64,000 nucleotides of DNA, taken from NCBI GenBank assembly GCA_044226535.1, contig JBGAGT010000012.1, forward strand, positions 62,001 to 126,000. The letters run 5' to 3'. The translations under genes and the position numbers were made by a program. Source of the stretch: VBCG01 sp044226535. GTDB taxonomy: Bacteria > Pseudomonadota > Gammaproteobacteria > Burkholderiales > Casimicrobiaceae. The notes below the pieces were generated by a model. It saw only the letters and a list, made by a program, of their open reading frames with translations, made no database searches and was not told where the DNA came from. The first letter of the stretch is position 1; each line of letters starts with the position of its first letter. This document shows, piece by piece, positions 8,456 through 14,579 of this stretch.

Positions 8456-8827
8456 TCAATCCAGCGGGACGCAGTTGGTCAGCAGCGACCGCACGTTGTG
8501 GACCGTCGAGAGGCGACTGGTATCACCACGGCCGCGCCACCATTCGAGGTTCGCCATGCCGTTGATGTAGCGGGTGCCCGTGGAGACCTGCCGCGCGACC
8601 GGCGACAACATGTAGGTGCGGCCCTGCCAGCTCACGCGGATGGGGCTGCGGCGATCGCCCTCGGGCGGGTAGCCGACGACGAAGTTGCGGTTGCCGTCGC
8701 AACGGTAGGTGACGACGGTCCAGCCGTCGGCCGCGTGCACGGGCGAGGCTGCAAGGGCCGCGAGGCAGGCGCAGGCGGCGAGGAGGGCCTGCGCGGGGCG
8801 CGCCGCGCGCGCCGACGTCGATCGCAT
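8456..8827 (-). CDS. Exported MliC-like (C-type lysozyme inhibitor-like) protein
   Basis: A 123-residue exported protein: Ala-rich signal peptide (about residues 1-32, ending SPVHAA), then a small beta domain with the MliC pattern TYRCDGNRNFVVGYPP, VSWQGRTYMLSPVARQVSTG-TRY and EWWRGRGDTSRLS. MliC/PliC proteins block C-type lysozymes in the periplasm; here the usual sASGarY core is reduced to QVSTGTRY and the fW.KG motif to EWWRGRG, so inhibition is probable rather than certain. The ATG at 8827 forms a TGATG overlap with the erpA stop codon, which supports this start over the in-frame ATG ten codons upstream. Residues CDG and NCV offer a possible disulfide. Confidence 0.65.
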   Translation of the reverse strand: MRSTSARAARPAQALLAACACLAALAASPVHAADGWTVVTYRCDGNRNFVVGYPPEGDRRSPIRVSWQGRTYMLSPVARQVSTGTRYINGMANLEWWRGRGDTSRLSTVHNVRSLLTNCVPLD

Positions 8828-9177
8828 CAGGGCGAGAAGCTCGATCCGCAGCCGCAAGTGCTGGTGGCGTTGGGGTTCTTGATGACGAACTGCGCGCCGT
8901 CGAGGCCGTCGGTGTAGTCGATTTCCGCGCCCACGAGGTACTGGTAGCTCATCGGGTCGATCAGCAGCGTGACGCCGCTCTTGACCATCGCGGTGTCGTC
9001 CTCGGCGGCCACCTCGTCGAAGGTGAAGCCGTACTGGAAACCCGAGCAGCCGCCCCCGGTGACGAACACGCGCAGCTTGAGGTCGGGGTTGCCTTCCTCG
9101 TCGATCAGCGACTTCACCTTGGCCGCTGCGCTGTCGGTGAAAGTCAGCGGCGCGGGCATGTCTGTCATGGCATTCAT
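8827..9177 (-). CDS. erpA: Iron-sulfur cluster insertion protein ErpA
   Basis: A 116-residue A-type iron-sulfur carrier. The three cluster-binding cysteines are present in VTGGGCSGFQYGF and the C-terminal STCGCGSSF. ErpA receives Fe-S clusters from the ISC scaffold and delivers them to apo-proteins such as the isoprenoid enzymes IspG/IspH and respiratory enzymes. Length and motifs match the family fully. It is followed through a TGATG overlap by an MliC-like gene and preceded on the same strand by bactofilin, a DUF6776 protein and argC, a gene order seen widely in Betaproteobacteria. Confidence 0.95.
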   Translation of the reverse strand: MNAMTDMPAPLTFTDSAAAKVKSLIDEEGNPDLKLRVFVTGGGCSGFQYGFTFDEVAAEDDTAMVKSGVTLLIDPMSYQYLVGAEIDYTDGLDGAQFVIKNPNATSTCGCGSSFSP

Positions 9178-9246
9178 CGTTGCTCCTTGGACCCTTCGTC
9201 CGGCGCCGGGGCGGTTCCGCCGCGGCGCTTCGTTCGTCCGTCGCGG

Positions 9247-9654
9247 CTACTCGGCCCCGACGCGCTTCAATTCGACCACCGAGCCCGACGCGGGTTCGGC
9301 GTGCGTCAGGCGCCCGTCGATGGTGGCGCCCATGTGCATCTCCAGCTTGCGGTAGGCGATGTCGCCCGTGACGCGCGCCTTGGGCTGCAGCTCGAGGTAC
9401 TCGCCCGCCACGATCGGGCCGGTCACCATCCCGTTGACCACCACGTGCGACACCCGCACCTCGCCCTCGACCCGCGCGTGCTCGCTGATCACCAGCGTGC
9501 CGGCCTCGCCGTCGGAGGTCGACACGTTGCCCAGCACGGTGCCGTCGATGCGCAGGCCACCGGTGAAGGACAGGTCGCCGGAAAGCGTGGTTCCGGCGCC
9601 GATGAGGCTGTCGAGCCGCTTCTGCGGGGCGGCGGGCTTGCTGTTCTTGAACAT
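9247..9654 (-). CDS. Bactofilin (polymer-forming cytoskeletal protein)
   Basis: A 135-residue bactofilin with a short flexible N-terminus (about residues 1-16) and a beta-helical DUF583 core of repeating hydrophobic/Gly strands, such as LSFTGGLRIDGTVLGNV, GTLVISEHARVEGEVRVSHV and VVNGMVTGPIVAGEYLELQP. Bactofilins polymerise without nucleotide and help localise cell-wall enzymes or organise poles. The ATG at 9654 begins MFKNSKP, the usual bactofilin start. The gene lies 8 bp downstream of the DUF6776 membrane protein, which may anchor or modulate it; this pairing is conserved in Betaproteobacteria but the functional link is inference. Confidence 0.9.
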   Translation of the reverse strand: MFKNSKPAAPQKRLDSLIGAGTTLSGDLSFTGGLRIDGTVLGNVSTSDGEAGTLVISEHARVEGEVRVSHVVVNGMVTGPIVAGEYLELQPKARVTGDIAYRKLEMHMGATIDGRLTHAEPASGSVVELKRVGAE

Positions 9655-9662
9655 GGCGGCGA

Positions 9663-10424
9663 TCAGGAAAGAGTCAATGTCCGCGTGGCGCGGGGCGCCG
9701 GGGAACCGTCCTCGAAGACCCTGACGGTGAGCGTGGTGACATGCGTCCCCTCGGGCACGCGGATCGTGCCTTCGACGCGCTGATAATACTTGAACTTGAG
9801 GGCCAGGGGGGCGGCGTTCCCGGCCGCCGGCAGCGACAGCACGGGCTCGGCGGGCGGCGGGGCGTCGGGCGCGCCGGCGAGGGTGGCCTGCAGCGTCACG
9901 TGGCCGGCGAACTCGTCGCGCGGGTTGCCGCCCCGCACCAGCAGGATGCCGTAGCGCCACACGCCCGCCGTTTCCTGCTCGAAGGTCAGGCGCTGGACGG
10001 TCATCGCGCCCTGCTTGCTGGAGTCGGAGACGAGCTTCTGCAGGAAGGCGAGCTCCTCCTTGAGCTGCGCATTCTCCTGCGCGAGGTCGCTCGCCTGCTT
10101 GGACAGCGAGGTCTGCGCGCCGCGGGTGATCGCGAGGTCGCTCTCGAGCTCGGCGAAGTGCGCGCGCGCGCGCGCCGCCTCGTCGGCGAGCTTGTGGTTG
10201 TCGGCCTCGAGCGCCTCGACGCGCTCGGTCATCTTGCTGCGGTTGAAGCCGCCGAAGAGCTGGCCGAAGTCGTAGCCCCACCACCACATGCCGGCGACCA
10301 ACGCGGCGAGCCCCGCGACGATGCCGATCTTCCAGGGCCAGCCCAGCTCGTTGCGCACGCGCATCCGCGGCGCGCTGATGGAAAAGGGATGACGCACGCG
10401 GCGCCAGATGGCGTGGGGCGGCAC
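9663..10424 (-). CDS. DUF6776 membrane protein with coiled coil
   Basis: A 253-residue protein with one N-terminal membrane segment (about residues 32-50, GIVAGLAALVAGMWWWGYD), a coiled coil of about 75 residues (about 60-140: MTERVEALEADNHKLADEAA to AQLKEELAFLQKLVS) and a C-terminal beta domain (about 150-253). This architecture matches DUF6776 proteins that sit between argC and bactofilin genes. The role is unknown; membrane anchoring plus a coiled coil next to bactofilin suggests an envelope or cytoskeletal partner. The start is taken as the GTG 7 bp after the argC stop codon, because the FSISAPRM segment it includes looks conserved in the family; an ATG at 10364 is the alternative. Confidence 0.75.
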   Translation of the reverse strand: MPPHAIWRRVRHPFSISAPRMRVRNELGWPWKIGIVAGLAALVAGMWWWGYDFGQLFGGFNRSKMTERVEALEADNHKLADEAARARAHFAELESDLAITRGAQTSLSKQASDLAQENAQLKEELAFLQKLVSDSSKQGAMTVQRLTFEQETAGVWRYGILLVRGGNPRDEFAGHVTLQATLAGAPDAPPPAEPVLSLPAAGNAAPLALKFKYYQRVEGTIRVPEGTHVTTLTVRVFEDGSPAPRATRTLTLS

Positions 10425-10431
10425 CGCTCGT

Positions 10432-11487
10432 CTATGGCAGGACGGCGACGGCGTCGAGGCCGGCGGTCTCGGGAAGGCCGGCCATCAGGTTCATGTTCTG
10501 CACCGCCTGGCCCGCCGCGCCCTTGACGAGGTTGTCCATGACGACCACCACGCGCACGTAGGGCGAATCGGCGGGCTTGCCCACCGACAGCCGCAGCATG
10601 TTCGAGGCGCGCACCGAGCGCGTCTCGGGCGCGCTGCCGGCCGGCATCACGTCGATGAAGGGCTCGCCGGCATAACGCTTCTCGAACAGCGCCTGCAGCT
10701 CCGCGAGCGGCAGGTCGCGCTCGAGCGGCGCGTACAGCGTCGAGTAGATGCCGCGGATCGAGGGCACGAGGTGGGGCGTGAACACCAGCGACACGGGCGC
10801 CTTGGTGGCGCGCGCGAGCCCCTGCACGATCTCCGGATGGTGGCGGTGCCCCCCCAGCGCGTAGGCGGAGAAATTGTCCGAGGCCTCGGCGAGCAGCAGG
10901 TTCACCTCGGCCTTGCGGCCCGCGCCCGAGGCGCCCGACTTGCTGTCGGCGATGAGCGCGGTGGTGTCGACCACGCCCGCCTCGACCAGCGGCAGGAAGC
11001 CGAGTTGGACGGTCGTCGGGTAGCAGCCCGGGTTGCCGACGATGCGCGCCTTGCGGATGGCGTCGCGGTTCACTTCCGGCAGGCCGTAGACCGACTCGGC
11101 GAGGAGGTCGGGGCAGGCGTGCGGCATCTTGTACCAGCGCTCGAACATCGCCGGGTCCTGCAGCCGGAAGTCCGCGGCGAGGTCGATGATCTTGACGCCC
11201 TTGCCCGTGAGCTCGCGCGCCTGCGCCATGGCGACGCCGTGCGGCGTGGCGAAGAACACCACGTCGCAGGACGCGAGGTCGGCGCTGGCGGGGTCGGAAA
11301 AGGCGAGGTCGGTGACGCCGCGCAGCGACTGGAACAGGTCGGCGACGCGCATCCCGGCTTCCTTGCGCGAGGTGATCGCGCGCACCTCGGCCTTGGGATG
11401 GCGGGCGAGGATGCGCAGCAGCTCGACCCCGGTGTAGCCGGTGCCACCGACGATGCCGATCGCGAGCCTGCCTGCCTTGTCCGCCAC
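10432..11487 (-). CDS. argC: N-acetyl-gamma-glutamyl-phosphate reductase
   Basis: A 351-residue enzyme of arginine biosynthesis that reduces N-acetylglutamyl phosphate to the semialdehyde with NADPH. It has an N-terminal Rossmann fold (IGIVGGTGYTGVELLRIL), the catalytic Cys in GNPGCYPTTVQLG and the substrate-binding GGHRHHPEI segment. It is the long form (about 350 residues) common in proteobacteria. The start codon is GTG (VADKAG). The argH gene about 3 kb away on the same strand is the only other arginine gene in the window. Confidence 0.96.
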   Translation of the reverse strand: MADKAGRLAIGIVGGTGYTGVELLRILARHPKAEVRAITSRKEAGMRVADLFQSLRGVTDLAFSDPASADLASCDVVFFATPHGVAMAQARELTGKGVKIIDLAADFRLQDPAMFERWYKMPHACPDLLAESVYGLPEVNRDAIRKARIVGNPGCYPTTVQLGFLPLVEAGVVDTTALIADSKSGASGAGRKAEVNLLLAEASDNFSAYALGGHRHHPEIVQGLARATKAPVSLVFTPHLVPSIRGIYSTLYAPLERDLPLAELQALFEKRYAGEPFIDVMPAGSAPETRSVRASNMLRLSVGKPADSPYVRVVVVMDNLVKGAAGQAVQNMNLMAGLPETAGLDAVAVLP

Positions 11488-11568
11488 TTTATGCCTCCGT
11501 CATGAAGTCTACCATTCGTGGGCCACGGCCCGCATCGGGCCCGGGTGGGCCGCCCCGGGCCCAAATGG

Positions 11569-11602
11569 AAAAAGGCCGCCCCGCGTGACGCGGCGGGCGG
11601 CC
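11569..11602 (-). terminator. Rho-independent terminator of rplM-rpsI
   Basis: On the minus strand a GC-rich hairpin (arms GGCCGCCCGCCGCG and CGCGGGGCGGCC around TCA, with one mismatch or bulge) is followed by TTTTT. It lies about 50 bp after the rpsI stop codon and separates the ribosomal operon from argC. Confidence 0.85.
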
Positions 11603-11654
11603 CCCTGTCCTCTTGAATCCCGGCCCGGGCGCTCTCGGACCCGGGTCGCTCGCG

Positions 11655-12047
11655 TCAGCGCTTGGAGAACTGCTTGCGGCGTCGCGCCTTGTGCAGGCCG
11701 ACCTTCTTGCGCTCGACTTCGCGCGCGTCGCGCGTCACCAGCCCGGCGCTCGACAGCGTGGGCTTGAGCGCCGCGTCGTAGTCGATCAGCGCACGGGTGA
11801 TGCCATGGCGCACCGCGCCGGCCTGGCCGGACTCGCCGCCGCCGTTCACGTTGACCATGATGTCGAAGGCCTGCAGGTTCTCGGTGAGCACCAGCGGCTG
11901 GCGGGCGACCATGCGGCCGGTCTCGCGCGAGAAGAACTCGTCGAGCGGCTTGTCGTTGACGACGATCTTGCCGGTGCCCTTCTTGAGGAACACGCGCGCC
12001 ACCGAGGTCTTGCGGCGACCCGTGCCGTAGTAGTAGTTGCCGATCAT
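11655..12047 (-). CDS. rpsI: 30S ribosomal protein S9 (uS9)
   Basis: A 130-residue ribosomal protein of the small-subunit head; its C-terminal basic tail (KARRRKQFSKR) reaches the P-site tRNA. The N-terminal YYGTGRRKTSVARVFL and GGGESGQAGAVRHGITRAL are signature segments. The ATG overlaps the rplM stop codon by 4 bp (ATGA), the usual translational coupling of this pair. Confidence 0.98.
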   Translation of the reverse strand: MIGNYYYGTGRRKTSVARVFLKKGTGKIVVNDKPLDEFFSRETGRMVARQPLVLTENLQAFDIMVNVNGGGESGQAGAVRHGITRALIDYDAALKPTLSSAGLVTRDAREVERKKVGLHKARRRKQFSKR

Positions 12048-12481
12048 GTTCTGTCGAGTTCGAGCTTCTTGGGTTGCTGGGCGCTGTGCGGGTGCGCGTC
12101 GCCTGCGTAGTACTTGAGCTTCTTGATCATCGCGTAGCCCAGCGGCCCCTTGGGCAGCATGCCCTTGACGGCGATCTCGAGCGCGCGGCCGGGGAAGCGG
12201 CCCTGCATCTTCTCGAAGGACGTCGTCGAGATGCCGCCCGGGTAGCCCGAGTGGCGGTGGTAGAGCTTGTCGCCGGCCTTGTTGCCGGTGACCTTGATCT
12301 TCTCGACGTTGGTCACGACGATGAAGTCGCCGGTGTCGACGTGCGGCGTGTAGATCGCCTTGTGCTTGCCGCGAAGGCGAAGCGCGATCTGCGAGGCGAG
12401 GCGCCCGAGCACCTTGTCGGTGGCGTCGACGACGTACCAGTCGTGGACGACTTCATGCGATTTGGCGGAGAACGTTTTCAT
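12044..12481 (-). CDS. rplM: 50S ribosomal protein L13 (uL13)
   Basis: A 145-residue early-assembling large-subunit protein. It begins MKTFSAKSHEVVHDWYVVDA with the characteristic VLGRLASQIALRLRGKHKAIYT and GMLPKGPLGYAMIKKLK segments. It heads a two-gene operon with rpsI. A strong promoter lies 27-56 bp upstream of the ATG, so the leader is only about 20 nt long. In other bacteria L13 can repress its own operon through the leader; here the leader is too short to judge. Confidence 0.98.
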   Translation of the reverse strand: MKTFSAKSHEVVHDWYVVDATDKVLGRLASQIALRLRGKHKAIYTPHVDTGDFIVVTNVEKIKVTGNKAGDKLYHRHSGYPGGISTTSFEKMQGRFPGRALEIAVKGMLPKGPLGYAMIKKLKYYAGDAHPHSAQQPKKLELDRT

Positions 12482-12507
12482 GGTGAGCGAGCGCAGCAAA
12501 GTCCAGC

Positions 12508-12537
12508 ATTATAAGCCGTTTTGGGCTCGACGGTCAA
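12508..12537 (-). promoter_or_regulatory. Sigma-70 promoter of rplM-rpsI
   Basis: On the minus strand TTGACC (12537-12532) and a perfect TATAAT (12513-12508) are separated by 18 bp. The expected start point is near 12501, about 20 nt before the rplM ATG. A terminator just upstream insulates it from antisense-direction transcription. Confidence 0.85.
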
Positions 12538-12551
12538 ACCGGGCTGCGGGC

Positions 12552-12585
12552 AAAAAAGAAGGCGCGGGTTCGACGCCGCGCCTTC
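12552..12585 (-). terminator. Rho-independent terminator upstream of the rplM promoter
   Basis: A perfect 10-bp stem (minus strand GAAGGCGCGG / CCGCGCCTTC, 8-nt loop) is followed by TTTTTT. It reads in the rplM direction but lies upstream of the rplM promoter, so it must end a different minus-strand transcript. No protein gene there is credible, which is one reason for calling a small RNA here. Confidence 0.85.
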
Positions 12586-12656
12586 GAGGATTCCGCCATA
12601 GGAGGAGAATGGAGGAATTGCCGCGGTGGAGAAGGAGAGATCCTTGGAACCGCGGA
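12552..12656 (-). ncRNA. Candidate small RNA with anti-Shine-Dalgarno motifs
   Basis: Reading the minus strand from about 12656 there is a hairpin (outer stem CCGCGGT/ACCGCGG at 12655-12649 and 12627-12621, inner stem AAGGA/TCCTT), then a pyrimidine-rich single-stranded stretch containing TTCCTCC and TCTCCTCCT, then the perfect terminator at 12585-12552. Two stem-loops joined by C/U-rich linkers complementary to ribosome-binding sites are the layout of many trans-acting sRNAs. The 5' end is uncertain: the only promoter-like sequence seen upstream is weak (TTGCGT, 17 bp, TATGCG near 12737-12709). Alternatively the terminator merely blocks readthrough. Confidence 0.4.
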
Positions 12657-12754
12657 CAGGTGGATCGTGGCATATTGCGCTGCAGCATGCCAATTTCCGT
12701 TTGCGATGCCGCATATTTGTTTTTCTTATATCACGCAAATGCATGCAGTTAGCT

Positions 12755-12774
12755 AATAGTAAGCGTTTACTATT
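12755..12774. promoter_or_regulatory. Operator-like palindrome upstream of the OsmC gene
   Basis: A perfect 8-bp inverted repeat, AATAGTAA-GCGT-TTACTATT, ends 18 bp before the OsmC start codon in an unusually AT-rich island (about 12700-12780). Symmetry and position suit a dimeric repressor site; the protein that binds is unknown, though OsmC-type genes are often under MarR/OhrR-type redox control. The 310 bp between rplM and this gene otherwise hold the rplM promoter, a terminator and the candidate sRNA. Confidence 0.55.
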
Positions 12775-12792
12775 TCATTGCAGGGCAGCATC

Positions 12793-13215
12793 TTGAAGGT
12801 CGACCTCCAGTGGCAGGGCGGCATCGCGTTCGAGGCACGCTCGGACAGCGGCCACCGGGTGACGGTCGACGGCGCGCCCGACGTGGGGGGCCACGATGCC
12901 GGCATGCGGCCGATGGAGCTCCTGCTTTCGGGCGCCGCCGCCTGCACGGCGGTCGACGTGATGCTGATCCTGGCCAAGTCGCGGCAGTCGGTGACGGGCT
13001 GCCGCGTCGAGGCCGACGCCGAGCGCGCCCCCACGGATCCCAAGGTGTTCACCCGGATCGTCCTCACCTATCGCATCAGCGGGCCCGGCCTCGACCGGCG
13101 TGCGGTCGAGCGCGCGGTGTCGCTGTCCAAGGAGAAGTACTGCTCGGCGACGATCATGCTGGCGAAGACCGCGGCCGTCGAGACGCGGATCGAGATCGTC
13201 GACACCGCGGCCTGA
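12793..13215 (+). CDS. OsmC/Ohr-family protein
   Basis: A 140-residue OsmC-like protein. Family features are the N-terminal beta strands (VDLQWQGGIAFEARSDSGHR), RPMELLLSGAAACTAVDVM with the first redox Cys, and SLSKEKYCSATIMLAKTA with the second redox Cys. These thiol peroxidases, of the YhfA/OsmC-like branch by length, reduce organic hydroperoxides in the cytoplasm. The TTG at 12793 was chosen because AGGG lies 7 nt upstream and because it gives the usual MKVDLQW start; an in-frame TTG at 12778 would add five residues. A perfect palindrome directly upstream is a likely operator. Two repeat arrays follow the gene. Confidence 0.85.
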   Translation: MKVDLQWQGGIAFEARSDSGHRVTVDGAPDVGGHDAGMRPMELLLSGAAACTAVDVMLILAKSRQSVTGCRVEADAERAPTDPKVFTRIVLTYRISGPGLDRRAVERAVSLSKEKYCSATIMLAKTAAVETRIEIVDTAA

Positions 13216-13222
13216 CCCGCGC

Positions 13223-13250
13223 CGGTCATCCCCGCGAAAGCGGGGACCCA
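13223..13250. repeat. Dispersed palindromic repeat, family A
   Basis: A hairpin with arms GTCATCCCCGC and GCGGGGACC, 8 bp after the OsmC stop codon. It is in inverted orientation relative to the four-copy array at 13577-13690. The 476-bp stretch 13216-13691 holds only repeats. Confidence 0.8.
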
Positions 13251-13260
13251 TCTGCCTTAC

Positions 13261-13383
13261 CGTTGCGGTACTGCGGCAGCTGCGCAATCGCAGCGGCCCG
13301 TCGTTGCGGTAGGGCGGCAGCTGCGCAATCGCAGCGGCCCGTCGTTGCGGTAGGGCGGCAGCTGCGCAATCGCAGCGGCCTGT
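13261..13383. repeat. Three tandem 41-bp repeats with internal palindrome
   Basis: Three near-identical 41-bp units start at 13261, 13302 and 13343 (each CGTTGCGGTA...). Each carries the perfect palindrome GCTGCG-CAAT-CGCAGC. The third unit is followed by about 190 bp (13384-13576) in which no gene or repeat is recognised. The array differs from repeat families A and B. Confidence 0.85.
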
Positions 13384-13576
13384 CGCACATCGGCAGGCGG
13401 CGACGGCCCTCGGTGGACCGGTCCTCGCGATGAACCCGCTCGGGCCCGCTCCCCCGACGTCCGTCGCGCCGATGCGCTCGGGCCGCCACGATTGCGACTC
13501 CCGCCGACGTTTCGCCGATGGAGGCGACGACGCATGTTTGCGCGGGTCGCGCAATACCGTTGCGCCAAGGCTGGGT

Positions 13577-13690
13577 CCCCGCTTTCGCGGGGATGACGGG
13601 TGGGGCGCCCCGCTTTCGCGGGGATGACGGGTGGGGCGCCCCGCTTTCGCGGGGATGACGGTGGGGCGCCGCGCTTGCGCGGGGATGACG
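13577..13690. repeat. Four-copy array of family A palindromic repeat
   Basis: Copies start at 13577, 13608, 13639 and about 13669, with a 31-, 31- and 30-bp period. Each holds CCCCGCTTTCGCGGGG (the last CCGCGCTTGCGCGG) followed by ATGACG and GGTGGGGCGC. The array runs up to the stop codon of the following minus-strand gene. The units are contiguous, with no unique spacers, so this is not a CRISPR array. Confidence 0.85.
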
Positions 13691-13691
13691 G

Positions 13692-14579
13692 TCAGGAGGG
13701 GTCGCGCAGCAGGCGGATGAGGCTCGACGTGTCCCAGCGCCCGCCGCCCTTCGCCTGCACGCGGCTGTAGAGCTGGTCGACCACGGCGGTGACGGGCAGG
13801 GCGGCGCCGTTGCGGCGTGCCTCGTCGAGGCAGATGCCCAGGTCCTTGCGCATCCAGTCGACGGCGAAGCCGAAGTCGAACTTGTCGGCGACCATGGTCT
13901 TGCCACGGTTCTCCATTTGCCAGGACTGCGCCGCGCCCTTGCTGATGACGTCGAGCACGCGCTCGGCGTCGAGCCCCGCGCGCTGCGCGAAGGCGATGCC
14001 CTCGGACAGGGCCTCCACGAGCCCGGCGATGCAGATCTGGTTGACCATCTTGGTGAGCTGGCCGCTGCCCGGGCCGCCCATCAGCGTCACCGCGCGCGCG
14101 AAATGGGCCATCACCGGCTCGGCGGTGGCGTAGGCGCCGGCGTCGCCGCCCACCATCACCGTGAGCTTGCCGTTCTCGGCGCCGGCCTGGCCGCCCGACA
14201 CGGGCGCGTCGAGGAAGGCCACGCCCTTCGCCGCGGCGGCGGCGTGGACCTCGCGCGCGACGTTGGCCGAGGCGGTGGTGTGGTCGACCAGGATCGCGCC
14301 CTTCGCCATGCCCTCGAGCGCGCCTTTCGGACCCGCGGCCACGGCGCGCACGTCGTCGTCGTTGCCCACGCACATCATCACGATCGCGGCGCCGCGCGCG
14401 GCCGCGGCGGGCGTGGCGGCCTGCCGGCCGCCGTGCTGCGCCACCCATTTCGCCGCCTTGTCGGCATTGCGGTTGTAGACGGTGACGCGATGCCCGGCGC
14501 TGGCGAGGTGGCCCGCCATCGGGTAGCCCATCACGCCCAGCCCCAGGAACGCCACGTCGCGCGCGCCGTCGTTGCTCAT
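13692..14579 (-). CDS. NAD-dependent beta-hydroxyacid dehydrogenase (3-hydroxyisobutyrate dehydrogenase / GarR-like)
   Basis: A 295-residue enzyme with an N-terminal Rossmann domain (VAFLGLGVMGYPMAGHLASA, the family's first signature), substrate-binding FLDAPVSGGQAGAENGKLTV and the catalytic Lys in GQLTKMVNQICIAG, then an all-helical C-terminal domain. Family members oxidise 3-hydroxyisobutyrate, tartronate semialdehyde or similar small hydroxyacids; the exact substrate is not resolved by eye. The C-terminal RWDTSSLIRLL end resembles GarR/GlxR relatives. The start overlaps the argH stop by 4 bp (ATGA), so it is translated with argH, though no pathway link is evident. Confidence 0.85.
   Translation of the reverse strand: MSNDGARDVAFLGLGVMGYPMAGHLASAGHRVTVYNRNADKAAKWVAQHGGRQAATPAAAARGAAIVMMCVGNDDDVRAVAAGPKGALEGMAKGAILVDHTTASANVAREVHAAAAAKGVAFLDAPVSGGQAGAENGKLTVMVGGDAGAYATAEPVMAHFARAVTLMGGPGSGQLTKMVNQICIAGLVEALSEGIAFAQRAGLDAERVLDVISKGAAQSWQMENRGKTMVADKFDFGFAVDWMRKDLGICLDEARRNGAALPVTAVVDQLYSRVQAKGGGRWDTSSLIRLLRDPS

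Noticed and set aside
12478..12744. An 88-codon minus-strand open frame upstream of rplM
   Set aside because: It crosses the terminator and the rplM promoter, and has no recognisable domain; the stretch is better explained as regulatory sequence and a possible sRNA.
13577..13690. Possible CRISPR array from the regular 31-bp period
   Set aside because: Repeats are contiguous with no unique spacers, the units match the dispersed family A palindrome, and no cas gene is present.
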